DNA from: Aminobacter sp039907765
Lineage (GTDB): Bacteria > Pseudomonadota > Alphaproteobacteria > Rhizobiales > Rhizobiaceae
NCBI RefSeq assembly: GCF_039907765.1
Contig: NZ_JARDJI010000002.1
Location: forward strand, 1-64,000
DNA: 64,000 bases
Direction of reading: 5' to 3'
The notes beneath the pieces were generated by a model. That model ran no database searches. It was not told the DNA's origin and worked only from the letters and a program-made list of their open reading frames with translations. This document shows positions 8,547-17,322 of this stretch, piece by piece. The first letter of the stretch is position 1, and every line of letters begins with the position of its first letter. Both the position numbers and the translations under genes were made by a program.

Positions 8547-9605
8547 CTACGCCTCCAGCGCGCCGGAGCGGGCGCGCTTGCTCGGGCCGATCCCGACCAG
8601 CTTGACGAGATCGTCGCCGGCGCCAGTGAAGCGGTGCGAGCGGCGGGTGAGGATGTAGCCGTCCTGGGGCGCGAAGATTTCGACGCGGCCGCCGTCCTCG
8701 CCGGGCGCGCGCACGATTGTCGCCAGCCGCGCACCGGCCTTGACCCGGTCGCCGGGCTTGACGTCGTAGAGGATGGCGCCGGAGCAGGGCGCGGGCATCA
8801 TTTCGATATGGTCGATGGGCGCGACCACGCCGGCGAACGGCTTCGGCGCTTCGACCGATTGATCGGCGACCACGCCGCGCGCCACCAGCAGGCGGTAGAT
8901 GCCGTCGGCATCGTGCTCGGCCGTGCCGGCATAGACGTCCGACGTGCCGCGATATTCAACCGTGGAGATGACGCGGCTTTCGAGGCGGGCCTCCTTGCGC
9001 GGCAGCTTCAGCCAGGGATGCAGCGAAGCCTCGTCGAAGGAGGCGCCCGACTGGCCGCCCCACAGGATGACTGCGTCGACACCCATGGCCGCGGCGCAAT
9101 CGGCCATCGCCGGCCACAGTTCCTCGGGCACGTAGAGATAGGCCACGCCCTCGTCGTCGCAGTGCAGGTCGAGCACGATCTCGTGGCCGACCGACAGCTT
9201 CAGGAGCCGCGCCTTGAGCCGCCTGTCGGCGGTCATCGCCACCTCGTCGCCGGGCAGGAGCGACACGTCGGGCCGGTCGAGCAGGGGGAAATCGCGATTG
9301 TAGTTGACGCGCGTGCCGAGGTCGAAGCGGCCCTGCGTCGAATGGAACAGCTGCTGCGTGCCGCCGATGGGGTTGGCGCGCGGCACGACGGTGAGGTTGC
9401 CGCGGATGCGGCCTTCTTTCTCAGCCTTGCGCAGGCGCGGCATCAGCGCGTCGATGGCGACCACGCCGGGCAGCTCGTCGCCATGGAGCGCGGCTTGGAT
9501 ATAGGCCGAGGGCGCGTCCGCCGCCGAGCCCTTCAGGCGCAGCACCGCAAATTCATAAGCGATGCCGTCGCGGTCGCCCCTGATCGTCTCGACGCTCTTT
9601 TCCAA
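8547..9605 (-). CDS. Succinylglutamate desuccinylase/aspartoacylase family hydrolase
   Basis: This is a zinc-dependent acyl-amide hydrolase of the AstE/AspA family. The first metal motif is AALHGDELPG (HxxE) near residue 55 and the distal ligand lies in EIVLDLHCDDEG. The C-terminus (about 260-350) is a barrel-sandwich, biotinyl-like segment (VKPGDRVKAGARLATIV). The reading frame extends to 9716, but that would overlap the upstream gene. I prefer the TTG at 9605, preceded by GAGGGG, which gives 352 residues, close to family length. It is probably co-transcribed with the upstream flavin oxidoreductase. Substrate unknown. Confidence 0.85.
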   Translation of the reverse strand: MEKSVETIRGDRDGIAYEFAVLRLKGSAADAPSAYIQAALHGDELPGVVAIDALMPRLRKAEKEGRIRGNLTVVPRANPIGGTQQLFHSTQGRFDLGTRVNYNRDFPLLDRPDVSLLPGDEVAMTADRRLKARLLKLSVGHEIVLDLHCDDEGVAYLYVPEELWPAMADCAAAMGVDAVILWGGQSGASFDEASLHPWLKLPRKEARLESRVISTVEYRGTSDVYAGTAEHDADGIYRLLVARGVVADQSVEAPKPFAGVVAPIDHIEMMPAPCSGAILYDVKPGDRVKAGARLATIVRAPGEDGGRVEIFAPQDGYILTRRSHRFTGAGDDLVKLVGIGPSKRARSGALEA

Positions 9606-9699
9606 CTTTTCGACCCCTCGATTCTTTTGCCTGAGCGGTAGAGCAGACCGCGGCTGCGCCGTCCTGATCCAGCCGCACCCGTCCGCCGCGCCAGGCGGC

Positions 9700-10803
9700 T
9701 CAAGCCACTGCCGCACCCCACTGCTTCATCAACTGCACGGAGCGCGCCAGCTGCGGTGCGGCATGGAACTCGTGGCCGAGCGTGGCCGCCGCCCGCCAGG
9801 GCCAGCGCGGGTCGGCGAGCAGCGCGCGGCCGAGCGCCACCATGTCGGCCTGGCCGTCGCGGACGATCGCGTCCGCCTGGCGCGGCTGGTCGATCATGCC
9901 GACAGCCCGCACCGGAATGCCGGTCGCCCGCTTCACCGCTTCCGCCAGATGCACCTGGTAGCCGGGGCCGGTGCGCAGGCTCTGGTGGGGCGAGTTGCCG
10001 CCGCTGGAACAGCAGATGTAGGCGATGCCCGCTGCGGCGTAGGCCCTCGCCACCTCGATGCCTTCCTCGAGCGTGAAGCCGCCCTCGACCCAGTCGGTCA
10101 GCGACATGCGCGCCCCGATCATCAGCCCGGGCACGGCCTCGACGACCCGGCGGGCGATTTCGATGGCAAAGCGCATGCGGTTGTCGAGCGATCCGCCCCA
10201 CCGGTCGGTGCGGTGGTTGGAGAGCGGCGACAGGAACTGGTGCAGCAAGTAGCCATGCGCCGAATGCAGCTCGATGAAGTCGAAGCCGGCGCGCTCGGCC
10301 CGCTTCGCCGCTTCGACGAAATGGCCGATGGTCTGTTCGATCTCGTCCTCCGTCAGCGCGTGCGGCACCTGCCAGCCGTCGGCATAGGCGAGTGCCGAGG
10401 CCGACACCACCGGCCAGGCATCCTCGTTTGGCGCCAGCGGGCCGCCGCCTTTCCACGGCCTGCGGTTCGCGGCCTTGCGGCCGGCATGGGCCAGTTGCAC
10501 GCCGAACTTCGCTCCGGGCGTCGCGACACGCCTGGCGGCATCCAGCGTCCGTTTCGCCGCTGCCTCGTTGGCATCCGAATAGAGCCCCATGCAGCCATGG
10601 CTGATGCGGCCGCGCCGTTCCACGTCGGTCATCTCGACGGTGATCATGCCGGCGCCCGACATGGCGAGGTTCATCCAGTGCTGCAGGTGCCAGTCCGATG
10701 CCGAGCCGTCGTCGGCCGAATACTGGCACATGGGGGCGACGGCGATGCGGTTGGGGAATTCGAGCTTGCCGAGGCTGATCGGCGAAAACAGATGGGTGGT
10801 CAT
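9700..10803 (-). CDS. NADH:flavin oxidoreductase, Old Yellow Enzyme family (YqjM type)
   Basis: This 367-residue FMN TIM-barrel enzyme starts at ATG 10803. Diagnostic patterns are NRIAVAPMCQYSADDG (N-terminal strand with the YqjM-type Cys), the HSAHGYLLHQFLSPLSNHRTD active-site segment and DMVALGRALLADPRW phosphate-binding end. The family reduces alpha,beta-unsaturated carbonyl compounds with NAD(P)H. The longer frame to 10926 has no ribosome site and would leave no room for the divergent amidase promoter. It precedes the aspartoacylase-like gene in a likely two-gene unit. Confidence 0.9.
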   Translation of the reverse strand: MTTHLFSPISLGKLEFPNRIAVAPMCQYSADDGSASDWHLQHWMNLAMSGAGMITVEMTDVERRGRISHGCMGLYSDANEAAAKRTLDAARRVATPGAKFGVQLAHAGRKAANRRPWKGGGPLAPNEDAWPVVSASALAYADGWQVPHALTEDEIEQTIGHFVEAAKRAERAGFDFIELHSAHGYLLHQFLSPLSNHRTDRWGGSLDNRMRFAIEIARRVVEAVPGLMIGARMSLTDWVEGGFTLEEGIEVARAYAAAGIAYICCSSGGNSPHQSLRTGPGYQVHLAEAVKRATGIPVRAVGMIDQPRQADAIVRDGQADMVALGRALLADPRWPWRAAATLGHEFHAAPQLARSVQLMKQWGAAVA

Positions 10804-10928
10804 GGCGGCTCCGAAATCAGGCAGGGCAATGTAGGATGTTTGCTGGCCGCGACAACCGTGTTGCATGGGGCCAGCGCGTGCTATTCGGAGCCTAGACGAC
10901 CGCGTATCGCTCAGAATCGGATGCACCC

Positions 10929-12221
10929 ATGAAGTCCAGAGACCGGCTCGAAGCCATCCTTGAGCGTCTCGCCGCGCGCGCCGGCGAAGAGCGCGTGTTC
11001 ATGAAGCTCTACGCGGAAGCCGCCCGGGCCGCGGCCGATGCCGCCGATGCGCGGGCGAGGGCGGGCCTTTCGCTCGGCCCGCTCGACGGGGCCATCGTCT
11101 CGATCAAGGACCTGCTCGACGTCAGGGGCGAGCCGACGCTCGCCGGATCGCTGATGCGCCGCGACGCGGCGCCCGCGCAGGAGGACGCCCTGGTGGTGAA
11201 GCGCCTGCGCCGCGCCGGCGCCGTCATCGTCGGCAAGACGGCGATGACCGAATTCGCCTTCACCGCGCTCGGCATCAATCCGCACTACGGCACGCCCGGC
11301 AATGCCGCCGACCCCACGCTCATCCCTGGCGGCTCGTCGTCCGGCGCAGGCGTGTCGGCCGCGGAGGGCACGTCCGACATCGCCATCGGCTCGGACACCG
11401 GCGGCTCGGTGCGCGTGCCGGCGGCGCTCAACGGCGTCGTCGGCTTCAAGCCGACGGCGCGCCGCGTGCCGCTCGACGGCGCCTTCCCGCTGTCGCCGTC
11501 GCTCGATTCGCTCGGGCCGCTGGCAAGGACGGTCAGTGCCTGCATAGCCGCCGACGCCGTCATGGCCGGCAAGGAGCCCGCCGGCCTCGCGCCGCTTTCG
11601 CTTGCCGGCCTGCGCATCGGCGTGCCGCACGGGCGGCTGATGGAAAACTGCGATGCCGTCGTCACCGCCGCCTTCGACCAATCGCTGAAGCGGCTTGCGG
11701 CCGCGGGCGCCCGCGTTGGCGATCTTGCGCTCGACGACCTGCTCGCCGGCATGCGCGACGCCACCCGCGCGGCCTCGATCGCGGCAATCGAGGGCGCCGA
11801 GATCCATGCCGACTGGCTGTCCGCCGGCGCCAGGGTCGCGGTCGACCACCATGTCAGCGGCTCGCTCGGCCGCGCCATGCAGGTTCCGGCCGTCACCTAC
11901 ATCCGCACCATGCGCCGCCGCGCCGAGCTTGCTGCGGCGATGGACGAGCGCCTCTCCGCCGTCGATATGATCGTGCTGCCGGCGACGCCGGTCGTCGCCC
12001 AGCCCATCGCCGAGATGCTGGCCGACGGGATGCACGGCAACCGCATCGAGGGGCTTTTGCTGCGCAACACCCAGGTCGCCAACCAGTTCGACCTCTGCGC
12101 CCTGTCGCTGCCCATGGCGGGCACGGCGCTGCCGGCCGGCCTCATGCTGGTCGGTCGCCACGGCCACGACCGCCGTGTGCTTGCAGCGGGTCTCGCGGTC
12201 GAGCGCCTGCTGCGAGGGTAA
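10929..12221 (+). CDS. Amidase signature family enzyme
   Basis: The protein has 430 residues. The Ser-cisSer-Lys triad is visible: K60 (VSIKDL), the cis-serine within GGSSSGAG (136-138) and nucleophile S160 in DTGGSVRVPA. The family hydrolyses amides (amidase, GatA-like, allophanate hydrolase and others). The protein lacks gatB/gatC neighbours, so it is a catabolic amidase rather than the glutamyl-tRNA amidotransferase subunit. It is divergent from the Old Yellow Enzyme gene, suggesting a shared degradation route for an amide. Confidence 0.9.
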   Translation: MKSRDRLEAILERLAARAGEERVFMKLYAEAARAAADAADARARAGLSLGPLDGAIVSIKDLLDVRGEPTLAGSLMRRDAAPAQEDALVVKRLRRAGAVIVGKTAMTEFAFTALGINPHYGTPGNAADPTLIPGGSSSGAGVSAAEGTSDIAIGSDTGGSVRVPAALNGVVGFKPTARRVPLDGAFPLSPSLDSLGPLARTVSACIAADAVMAGKEPAGLAPLSLAGLRIGVPHGRLMENCDAVVTAAFDQSLKRLAAAGARVGDLALDDLLAGMRDATRAASIAAIEGAEIHADWLSAGARVAVDHHVSGSLGRAMQVPAVTYIRTMRRRAELAAAMDERLSAVDMIVLPATPVVAQPIAEMLADGMHGNRIEGLLLRNTQVANQFDLCALSLPMAGTALPAGLMLVGRHGHDRRVLAAGLAVERLLRG

Positions 12222-12399
12222 TTCATGGTCCCGCGCTTCGGCGGCTCGGCGCGCCGGCCGCTTTTCGCACGACGCCCGGCTCGGGATCCATGGCCGGCAC
12301 TGGTTCGGTAGACGGCCCGCTGCCGCCTCTTGCGGAGCCGGCTCAAATGATGGTCATCTGCCCCAGGACGTTGCAGGATCGGAATCGGGAGGATGTGAG

Positions 12400-13455
12400 A
12401 TGCCGTCGACAATGAAGGGACCAGCGATCTTCCTCGCCCAGTTCGCCGGCGACGCGGCGCCGTTCAATAGCCTGAAATCGATTACATCCTGGGCCGGCAG
12501 CCTGGGCTACAAGGGCGTGCAGATCCCGACACCCGATACGCGGCTGTTCGACCTGCAGAAGGCGGCGACGTCGAAGACCTATTGCGACGAGATCAAGGGC
12601 ATCTGCGCTGATGCCGGCGTCGAGATCACCGAGCTCTCCACCCACCTGCAGGGCCAGCTCGTCGCCGTCCACCCGGCCTACGATGCCCAGTTCGACGGCT
12701 TTGCGCCTGCAGCACTCCAAGGCAATCCCAAGGCGCGGCAGCAATGGGCGGTCGAGCAGATGAAGCTTGGCGCAAAAGCCTCGCAGAACCTCGGCCTCAA
12801 GGCCTGCGTGTCCTTCACCGGGGCGCTCGCCTTTCCCTATCTCTATCCCTGGCCGCAGCGGCCGGCCGGGCTGATCGAGGAGGCTTTTGCCGAACTCGGC
12901 AAGCGCTGGCGGCCTATCCTCGACGCCTATGACGCGGCCGGCGTCGACCTCTGCTTCGAGCTGCATCCGGGCGAGGATACCTTCGACGGCATTAGCTTCG
13001 AGATGTTCCTCGACGCGGTGAAGGGCCACAAGCGCTGCAACATCAACTACGACCCGTCGCACTTCCTTTTGCAGCAGCTCGACTATCTCGCCTTCATCGA
13101 CATCTACCACGAGCGCATCAAGGCGTTTCACGTCAAGGACGCCGAGTTCAATCCGACCGGGCGCCAGGGCGTCTATTCCGGCTACCAGGGCTGGCTCAAT
13201 CGTGCCGGCCGCTTCCGTTCCCTCGGCGACGGCCAGGTCGATTTCACCGGCATCTTCTCCGGGCTCGCGCAGTACGGCTACGACGGCTGGGCGGTGCTCG
13301 AATGGGAGTGCTGCCTCAAGCATCCGGAGGACGGCGCCGCCGAAGGCGCGCCGTTCATCGAAAGCCACATCATCCGCGTCACCGACAAGGCGTTCGACGA
13401 TTTCGCCGGCGGGACGAGCGACCGGGCGATGCTGAGGAAGATGATGGGGATCTGA
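12400..13455 (+). CDS. Sugar phosphate isomerase/epimerase (xylose isomerase-like TIM barrel)
   Basis: The protein has 351 residues starting at ATG 12400, with CGGGAGG at 12386-12392 as ribosome site. Metal-binding positions of AP-endonuclease-2/xylose-isomerase barrels are visible: LCFELHPGED, NINYDPSHFLLQ, KAFHVKDAEF and AVLEWECC. It is followed by a Gfo/Idh/MocA dehydrogenase, the usual partner in inositol- or sugar-derivative catabolism. The specific sugar is not identifiable. An element with 37-bp perfect inverted arms separates the two genes. Confidence 0.88.
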   Translation: MPSTMKGPAIFLAQFAGDAAPFNSLKSITSWAGSLGYKGVQIPTPDTRLFDLQKAATSKTYCDEIKGICADAGVEITELSTHLQGQLVAVHPAYDAQFDGFAPAALQGNPKARQQWAVEQMKLGAKASQNLGLKACVSFTGALAFPYLYPWPQRPAGLIEEAFAELGKRWRPILDAYDAAGVDLCFELHPGEDTFDGISFEMFLDAVKGHKRCNINYDPSHFLLQQLDYLAFIDIYHERIKAFHVKDAEFNPTGRQGVYSGYQGWLNRAGRFRSLGDGQVDFTGIFSGLAQYGYDGWAVLEWECCLKHPEDGAAEGAPFIESHIIRVTDKAFDDFAGGTSDRAMLRKMMGI

Positions 13456-13460
13456 ACGTC

Positions 13461-13540
13461 GCGCTGCCCCTCATCCCCTGCCGGACCTTCTCCCCGTCAC
13501 TATACGGGGAGAAGGTCCGGCAGGGGATGAGGGGCAGCGC
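13461..13540. repeat. Perfect 37-bp inverted repeat between two operon genes
   Basis: The left arm at 13461-13497 and right arm at 13504-13540 are exact reverse complements, with a 6-nt spacer CACTAT. The arms read CCCCTCATCCCCTGCCGG and CTTCTCCCCGT in part, a pattern I associate with rhizobial intergenic mosaic (RIME-like) elements. The transcript would fold into a very stable hairpin starting 6 nt after the isomerase stop and ending 11 nt before the ribosome site of the dehydrogenase. Confidence 0.85.
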
Positions 13541-13565
13541 CAACATTTTCAAGGGAGGACACTAC

Positions 13566-14738
13566 ATGGTCGGTGCATCGAATTCGGGGAACGGCAACGG
13601 CCCGATCCGCTACGGCATGGTCGGCGGCGGGCAGGGCGCCTTCATCGGCGCCGTCCACCGCATCGCCGCCCGTATGGACGGCGACTTCCAGCTCGTCGCG
13701 GGTGCGCTGTCGTCCAATCCCGAGCGCGCCAGGGCGTCAGCCGCCGAGATCGGCCTCGACCCCGAGCGCAGCTACGCTTCCTATGCCGAGATGGCCAAGG
13801 CCGAGGCCAGGCGCCCCGACGGCATCGAGGCGGTGGCCATCGTCACGCCCAACAACGTCCACTATCCGGCGGCCAAGGCCTTCCTCGAGGCCGGCATCCA
13901 CGTCATCTGCGACAAGCCGCTGACGGCGACGCTGGCCGAGGCGAAGAAGCTTGCCGCGCTGGTCGAGAAGACCGGCAAGGTCTTCGTGCTGACCCACAAC
14001 TACACCGGCTATCCGATGATCCGGCAGGCGCGCGAGATGGTCGCCAAGGGCCTTCTGGGTGACATCCGAGTCGTCCAGGCCGAGTATCCGCAGGACTGGC
14101 TGACCGAGGACCTCGCCGCCACCGGCCAGAAGCAGGCGTCGTGGCGCGCCGACCCGAAACAGTCGGGCGCCGGCGGCGCCACTGGCGACATCGGCACCCA
14201 CGCATACAATCTCGCCCGCTTCGTCTCCGGCCTCGAACTCGACAGCCTGTCGGCCGACCTCGACGCCTTCGTGCCGGGCCGGCTGCTCGACGACAACGTC
14301 AACGTCATGCTGCGCTTCAAGGGGGGCGCCAAGGGCATGATCTGGGCGAGCCAGGTGGCGCCGGGTCACGAAAACGGGCTGAAGCTGCGCGTCTACGGCT
14401 CCAAGGGCGGCATCGAGTGGGTGCAGGCTGATCCGAACTACCTCTGGTACACGCCCTTCGGCCAGCCCAGGCAGCTGATCACCCGAGGCGGCGTCGGCGC
14501 GGTTGCTGCGGCAGCGCGGGTGACGCGCGTGCCTTCGGGCCACCCGGAAGGCTACCTCGAAGGTTTTGCCAACATCTACCAGGAAGCCGCCCGGGCCATC
14601 CGCGCGGCTCGGAAAAAGGGCGGCAAGCCGGGCAGGGATGTCGTCTATCCGACCGTTCAGGACGGGGTCGAGGGCGTGGCCTTCATCGAGGCCTGCGTGC
14701 GCTCGTCGAGGAAGAACGCCGCCTGGACGAAACTCTAG
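13566..14738 (+). CDS. Gfo/Idh/MocA-family NAD(P)-dependent oxidoreductase
   Basis: The protein has 390 residues starting at ATG 13566 behind AAGGGAGGA. The Rossmann motif is YGMVGGGQGAFIGAVHR. The catalytic region shows CDKPLT (a variant of the EKP motif) and a central GDIGTHAYNLARFVSG segment carrying the conserved D and H. The family oxidises sugars, inositols or their derivatives at a secondary alcohol. With the upstream TIM-barrel isomerase it forms a two-gene sugar module; no dedicated transporter adjoins it. Confidence 0.9.
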   Translation: MVGASNSGNGNGPIRYGMVGGGQGAFIGAVHRIAARMDGDFQLVAGALSSNPERARASAAEIGLDPERSYASYAEMAKAEARRPDGIEAVAIVTPNNVHYPAAKAFLEAGIHVICDKPLTATLAEAKKLAALVEKTGKVFVLTHNYTGYPMIRQAREMVAKGLLGDIRVVQAEYPQDWLTEDLAATGQKQASWRADPKQSGAGGATGDIGTHAYNLARFVSGLELDSLSADLDAFVPGRLLDDNVNVMLRFKGGAKGMIWASQVAPGHENGLKLRVYGSKGGIEWVQADPNYLWYTPFGQPRQLITRGGVGAVAAAARVTRVPSGHPEGYLEGFANIYQEAARAIRAARKKGGKPGRDVVYPTVQDGVEGVAFIEACVRSSRKNAAWTKL

Positions 14739-14763
14739 GGGGCCGGTTCGCCGGCGCCCCTCG

Positions 14764-15048
14764 ATGGCAAAAGGGTACGGGCATGAGAAACCGCTTTCCG
14801 ATGCCGACCTCGACATCATCGAAGCTAGATTCCGGCGTGCGAGCACGGGGCCGTGGAAATCGTATGTTGAAGGCCGGGATCGCGTTGGCGGTTCGAGTTT
14901 CATCATGGTCGGCGAAGGTGCTGGTCGGCAGGACGATATGGAACTGACCGGCGCCACGGCTGCGGATCAGGATTTCATCGCCGAAGCCCGCCAGGACATC
15001 CCCGCGCCCGTTGCCGAGGTCCGTGCGTTGAGAGCCCTGCTGAAATGA
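14764..15048 (+). CDS. Small hypothetical protein, phage-like pattern
   Basis: The protein has 94 residues. Its N-terminus (LDIIEARFRRASTGPWKSYVEGRD) and C-terminus (ATAADQDFIAEARQDIPAPVAEVRALR) match a pattern I know from small uncharacterised proteins, often phage-borne (the Ead/Ea22-like style). The C-terminal third is a likely amphipathic helix. It lies 25 bp after the dehydrogenase and may be transcribed with it. No function can be assigned. Confidence 0.6.
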   Translation: MAKGYGHEKPLSDADLDIIEARFRRASTGPWKSYVEGRDRVGGSSFIMVGEGAGRQDDMELTGATAADQDFIAEARQDIPAPVAEVRALRALLK

Positions 15049-15112
15049 CCGCGCGTGAAGCGACCTTCCGGCTGTAACGCGGGCTTAGCGCCGCCTGGCA
15101 GTGTGCAGCCGA

Positions 15113-15904
15113 TCACTCGGCGAAAAACGCGGCGGTTCGCTGCGTCCAGGTCTTCACGTCGTCGATGCTGCGGGCAACGTGAAGGGTTGCATTGGGGATC
15201 AGCTCGGCCAGCCGTTCGGCGGTGGTCACGGGATGCAGCGGGTCGGTGTCCCAGGCGAGAATCAGCGTGGGGTGCGGCAGTACGGCCAACGCGGCCGGAT
15301 CGGGCAGGTCCGAGCGCCCGACACCGCGCAGCACGGCCGGCACCAGTTCGTCGTCGACGTCCGGACTGAACTTCGCCTGCGGATAGTCGGCGAAGATCGG
15401 CAGCGGCGGCATCTCGGCCCATTGGCGCCGCCATGCGGCCGACCCGATCTCCTCGATGGTGTCGGCGGTATCGAAATACCATTGCCTCAGCTGATCGGGG
15501 CCGGACTCCCAGGCAACCGGCGGGATCAGCAGCGCCAGGCGCCTGAAGCGGTGCGGCGCGGCAATGGCCGCATGGAGGGCAGCGGCTGCGCCCCAGGAGG
15601 AGCCGGCGAAGTCGATGGGTTGGTCGATCCCGACCTCGTCGAGAAGGCCGAGCAGGTCGGCAGCGACCTGTTCGAACCGGTAGTCGGCGGATTTGGGCCG
15701 ACCCGTCGAGTGGCCGTGCGCGCGCTGGTCGTAGGTGAGCAGCGGGCGACCGGCCGCGATGAGGTCGAGGTCGAAGATGCCCAGGCCCCGCACGGCGGCC
15801 CTGCTCAACAGGATGCCGTGGGCATATCCGATCGGAATCCCCGCACCGCCGGTCAGGCTGTAGGCGATGGTGGCCCCTTCTGCGGCGAACTGTCTGTCGG
15901 TCAT
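15113..15904 (-). CDS. Alpha/beta-fold hydrolase
   Basis: The protein has 263 residues from ATG 15904, which follows an AGGAGAC ribosome site. The nucleophile elbow is G-S-S103-W-G (DFAGSSWGAAAAL). The oxyanion-loop region lies around IGYAHGILLS, and a late Asp/His pair (LAWDTDPLHPVTTAERL) is typical of the fold. YDQRAHGHSTGRP is the usual DxRGxGxS-like strand. Hydrolase class and substrate are open; it is monocistronic and convergent with the small gene before it. Confidence 0.87.
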   Translation of the reverse strand: MTDRQFAAEGATIAYSLTGGAGIPIGYAHGILLSRAAVRGLGIFDLDLIAAGRPLLTYDQRAHGHSTGRPKSADYRFEQVAADLLGLLDEVGIDQPIDFAGSSWGAAAALHAAIAAPHRFRRLALLIPPVAWESGPDQLRQWYFDTADTIEEIGSAAWRRQWAEMPPLPIFADYPQAKFSPDVDDELVPAVLRGVGRSDLPDPAALAVLPHPTLILAWDTDPLHPVTTAERLAELIPNATLHVARSIDDVKTWTQRTAAFFAE

Positions 15905-16235
15905 GTCGGTCTCCTGGCGGGTTGGCGTAGGTGTGAGGCTGCGCGTTCCCGGCGATGGAGGGTCAAGCACTTTCCCGAATCTTCACGATTTCTCGGAGAT
16001 CGCCCGACATCGCAGTCGCATTTGGCTCCGGGGCAGAACAGGATTCAGTCGATCCGGCGTTGGCCTTTTCCGGCCTTATTCACAAGCACGAACAATTGTA
16101 TACACTACTTCGTTGCACCCTCTTCCTAATCGTACACAATCTATGCATACATAGCCCGGCGAAGCTCCGGCGCCGCGCTCCGGGGAAGGTAGGCGCGGGC
16201 GGATCTTACGAGGATCAACACCTAGGGAGGGATGA
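15905..16235. promoter_or_regulatory. Promoter region of the amino-acid transporter, with inverted half-sites
   Basis: This 331-bp spacer between divergent genes contains no convincing ORF. The half-site ATTGTATAC at 16095-16103 faces GTACACAAT at 16132-16140, a near-perfect inverted pair with centres about 37 bp apart, and a further GCATAC follows at 16145. TTGTATAC-type sequences are commonly bound by GntR-family regulators, but no such regulator is adjacent. The ribosome site AGGGAGG for the next gene lies at 16224-16230. Confidence 0.4.
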
Positions 16236-17255
16236 ATGAAACGTGGATTTCTGGCGCTGTGCGCCGCAACCGCAGCACTTGCCGGCGTCGTCGGGGCGGC
16301 GCAGGCCGCGACGATCGACACCGTCAAGAGCCGCGGCAAGCTGATCTGCGGCGTGTCGCTCAGCACGCCGGGCTTCGCGGCCGCGGACGAAAAGGGCCGG
16401 ATGGAGGGCTTTGACGCGGACGTCTGCCGCGCCGTGGCCGCCGCCGTGTTCGGCGATCCGGAAAAGGTCGATTTCGTCCTGACCAACATCAACACCCGCT
16501 TCCAGGCGCTGCAGTCGGGCGAGATCGACGTTCTGTCGCGCCAGACCACCAACACCTTCTCGCGCGAGACCTCGCTCGGCCTCGATTTCGGCCCGACCGT
16601 GTTCTACGACGGCCAGGGCCTGCTGGTGCCCAAGTCGCTCGGCGTCTCCAGCGCCAAGGAACTGACCGACGCGGCGATCTGCACGCTGCCCGGCACCACC
16701 ACCGCCCAGAACCTGACCGACTTCTTCCGCACGATCGGCGGCAAGTTCGAGCTGGTCGTGTTCGAGAGCCCGGACGAGAACCGCGCCGCCTTCTATTCCG
16801 GCCGCTGCGAGGCGATCTCGTCGGACCGCTCCGACCTGGCGTCGATCCGCGCGGTCGCCAACAATCCGGACGACTACGTGCTCCTGCCGGAGACGATCTC
16901 CAAGGAGCCGCTGGCGCCGGCCGTGCGCCAGAACGATTCCAACTGGCGCGACATCGTCTCGTGGTCGGTGTGGATGCTCATGGCCGCCGAGGAGAAGGGC
17001 ATCACCCAGGCCAATGTCGACGAGAAGCTGAAGAGCGAGGACCCCGAAGTGCAGCGCATGCTGGGCGGCGCCGACGAACTCGGCAAGATGCTCGGGCTCG
17101 ACAACAAGTGGGGCTACAACGTCATCAAGGCCGTCGGCAACTACGGCGAGGTGTTCGACCGCAATCTCGGCGAGAAGACCAAGCTCGGCATGACCCGCGG
17201 CCCGAACACGCAGTGGAACGCCGGAGGCCTGCTCTACGCGCCGCCGGTGCGCTGA
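16236..17255 (+). CDS. aapJ: General L-amino-acid ABC transporter, periplasmic binding protein
   Basis: The protein has 339 residues with a clear signal peptide (about 1-22, ending AQAA). The mature part begins KSRGKLICGVSLSTPGFAA, and FDADVCRAVAAAVFGD and LQSGEIDVLSRQTTNTFSRE are hallmarks of the AapJ/BztA group of family-3 solute-binding proteins. It binds a broad range of L-amino acids in the periplasm and delivers them to the AapQM permeases encoded next. No ATPase gene completes the operon. Confidence 0.85.
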   Translation: MKRGFLALCAATAALAGVVGAAQAATIDTVKSRGKLICGVSLSTPGFAAADEKGRMEGFDADVCRAVAAAVFGDPEKVDFVLTNINTRFQALQSGEIDVLSRQTTNTFSRETSLGLDFGPTVFYDGQGLLVPKSLGVSSAKELTDAAICTLPGTTTAQNLTDFFRTIGGKFELVVFESPDENRAAFYSGRCEAISSDRSDLASIRAVANNPDDYVLLPETISKEPLAPAVRQNDSNWRDIVSWSVWMLMAAEEKGITQANVDEKLKSEDPEVQRMLGGADELGKMLGLDNKWGYNVIKAVGNYGEVFDRNLGEKTKLGMTRGPNTQWNAGGLLYAPPVR

Positions 17256-17322
17256 CGACACCGGTCCGCGCCGCCGCAAGCCGGCGCGGACCTTTCCTTC
17301 TGCTCCACCTCTCGGCGCGCCC

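Noticed and set aside
13302..13565. In-frame upstream extension of the Gfo/Idh/MocA gene
   Set aside because: It overlaps the isomerase gene and runs through the perfect palindrome. ATG 13566 has a strong AAGGGAGGA and matches the family N-terminus.
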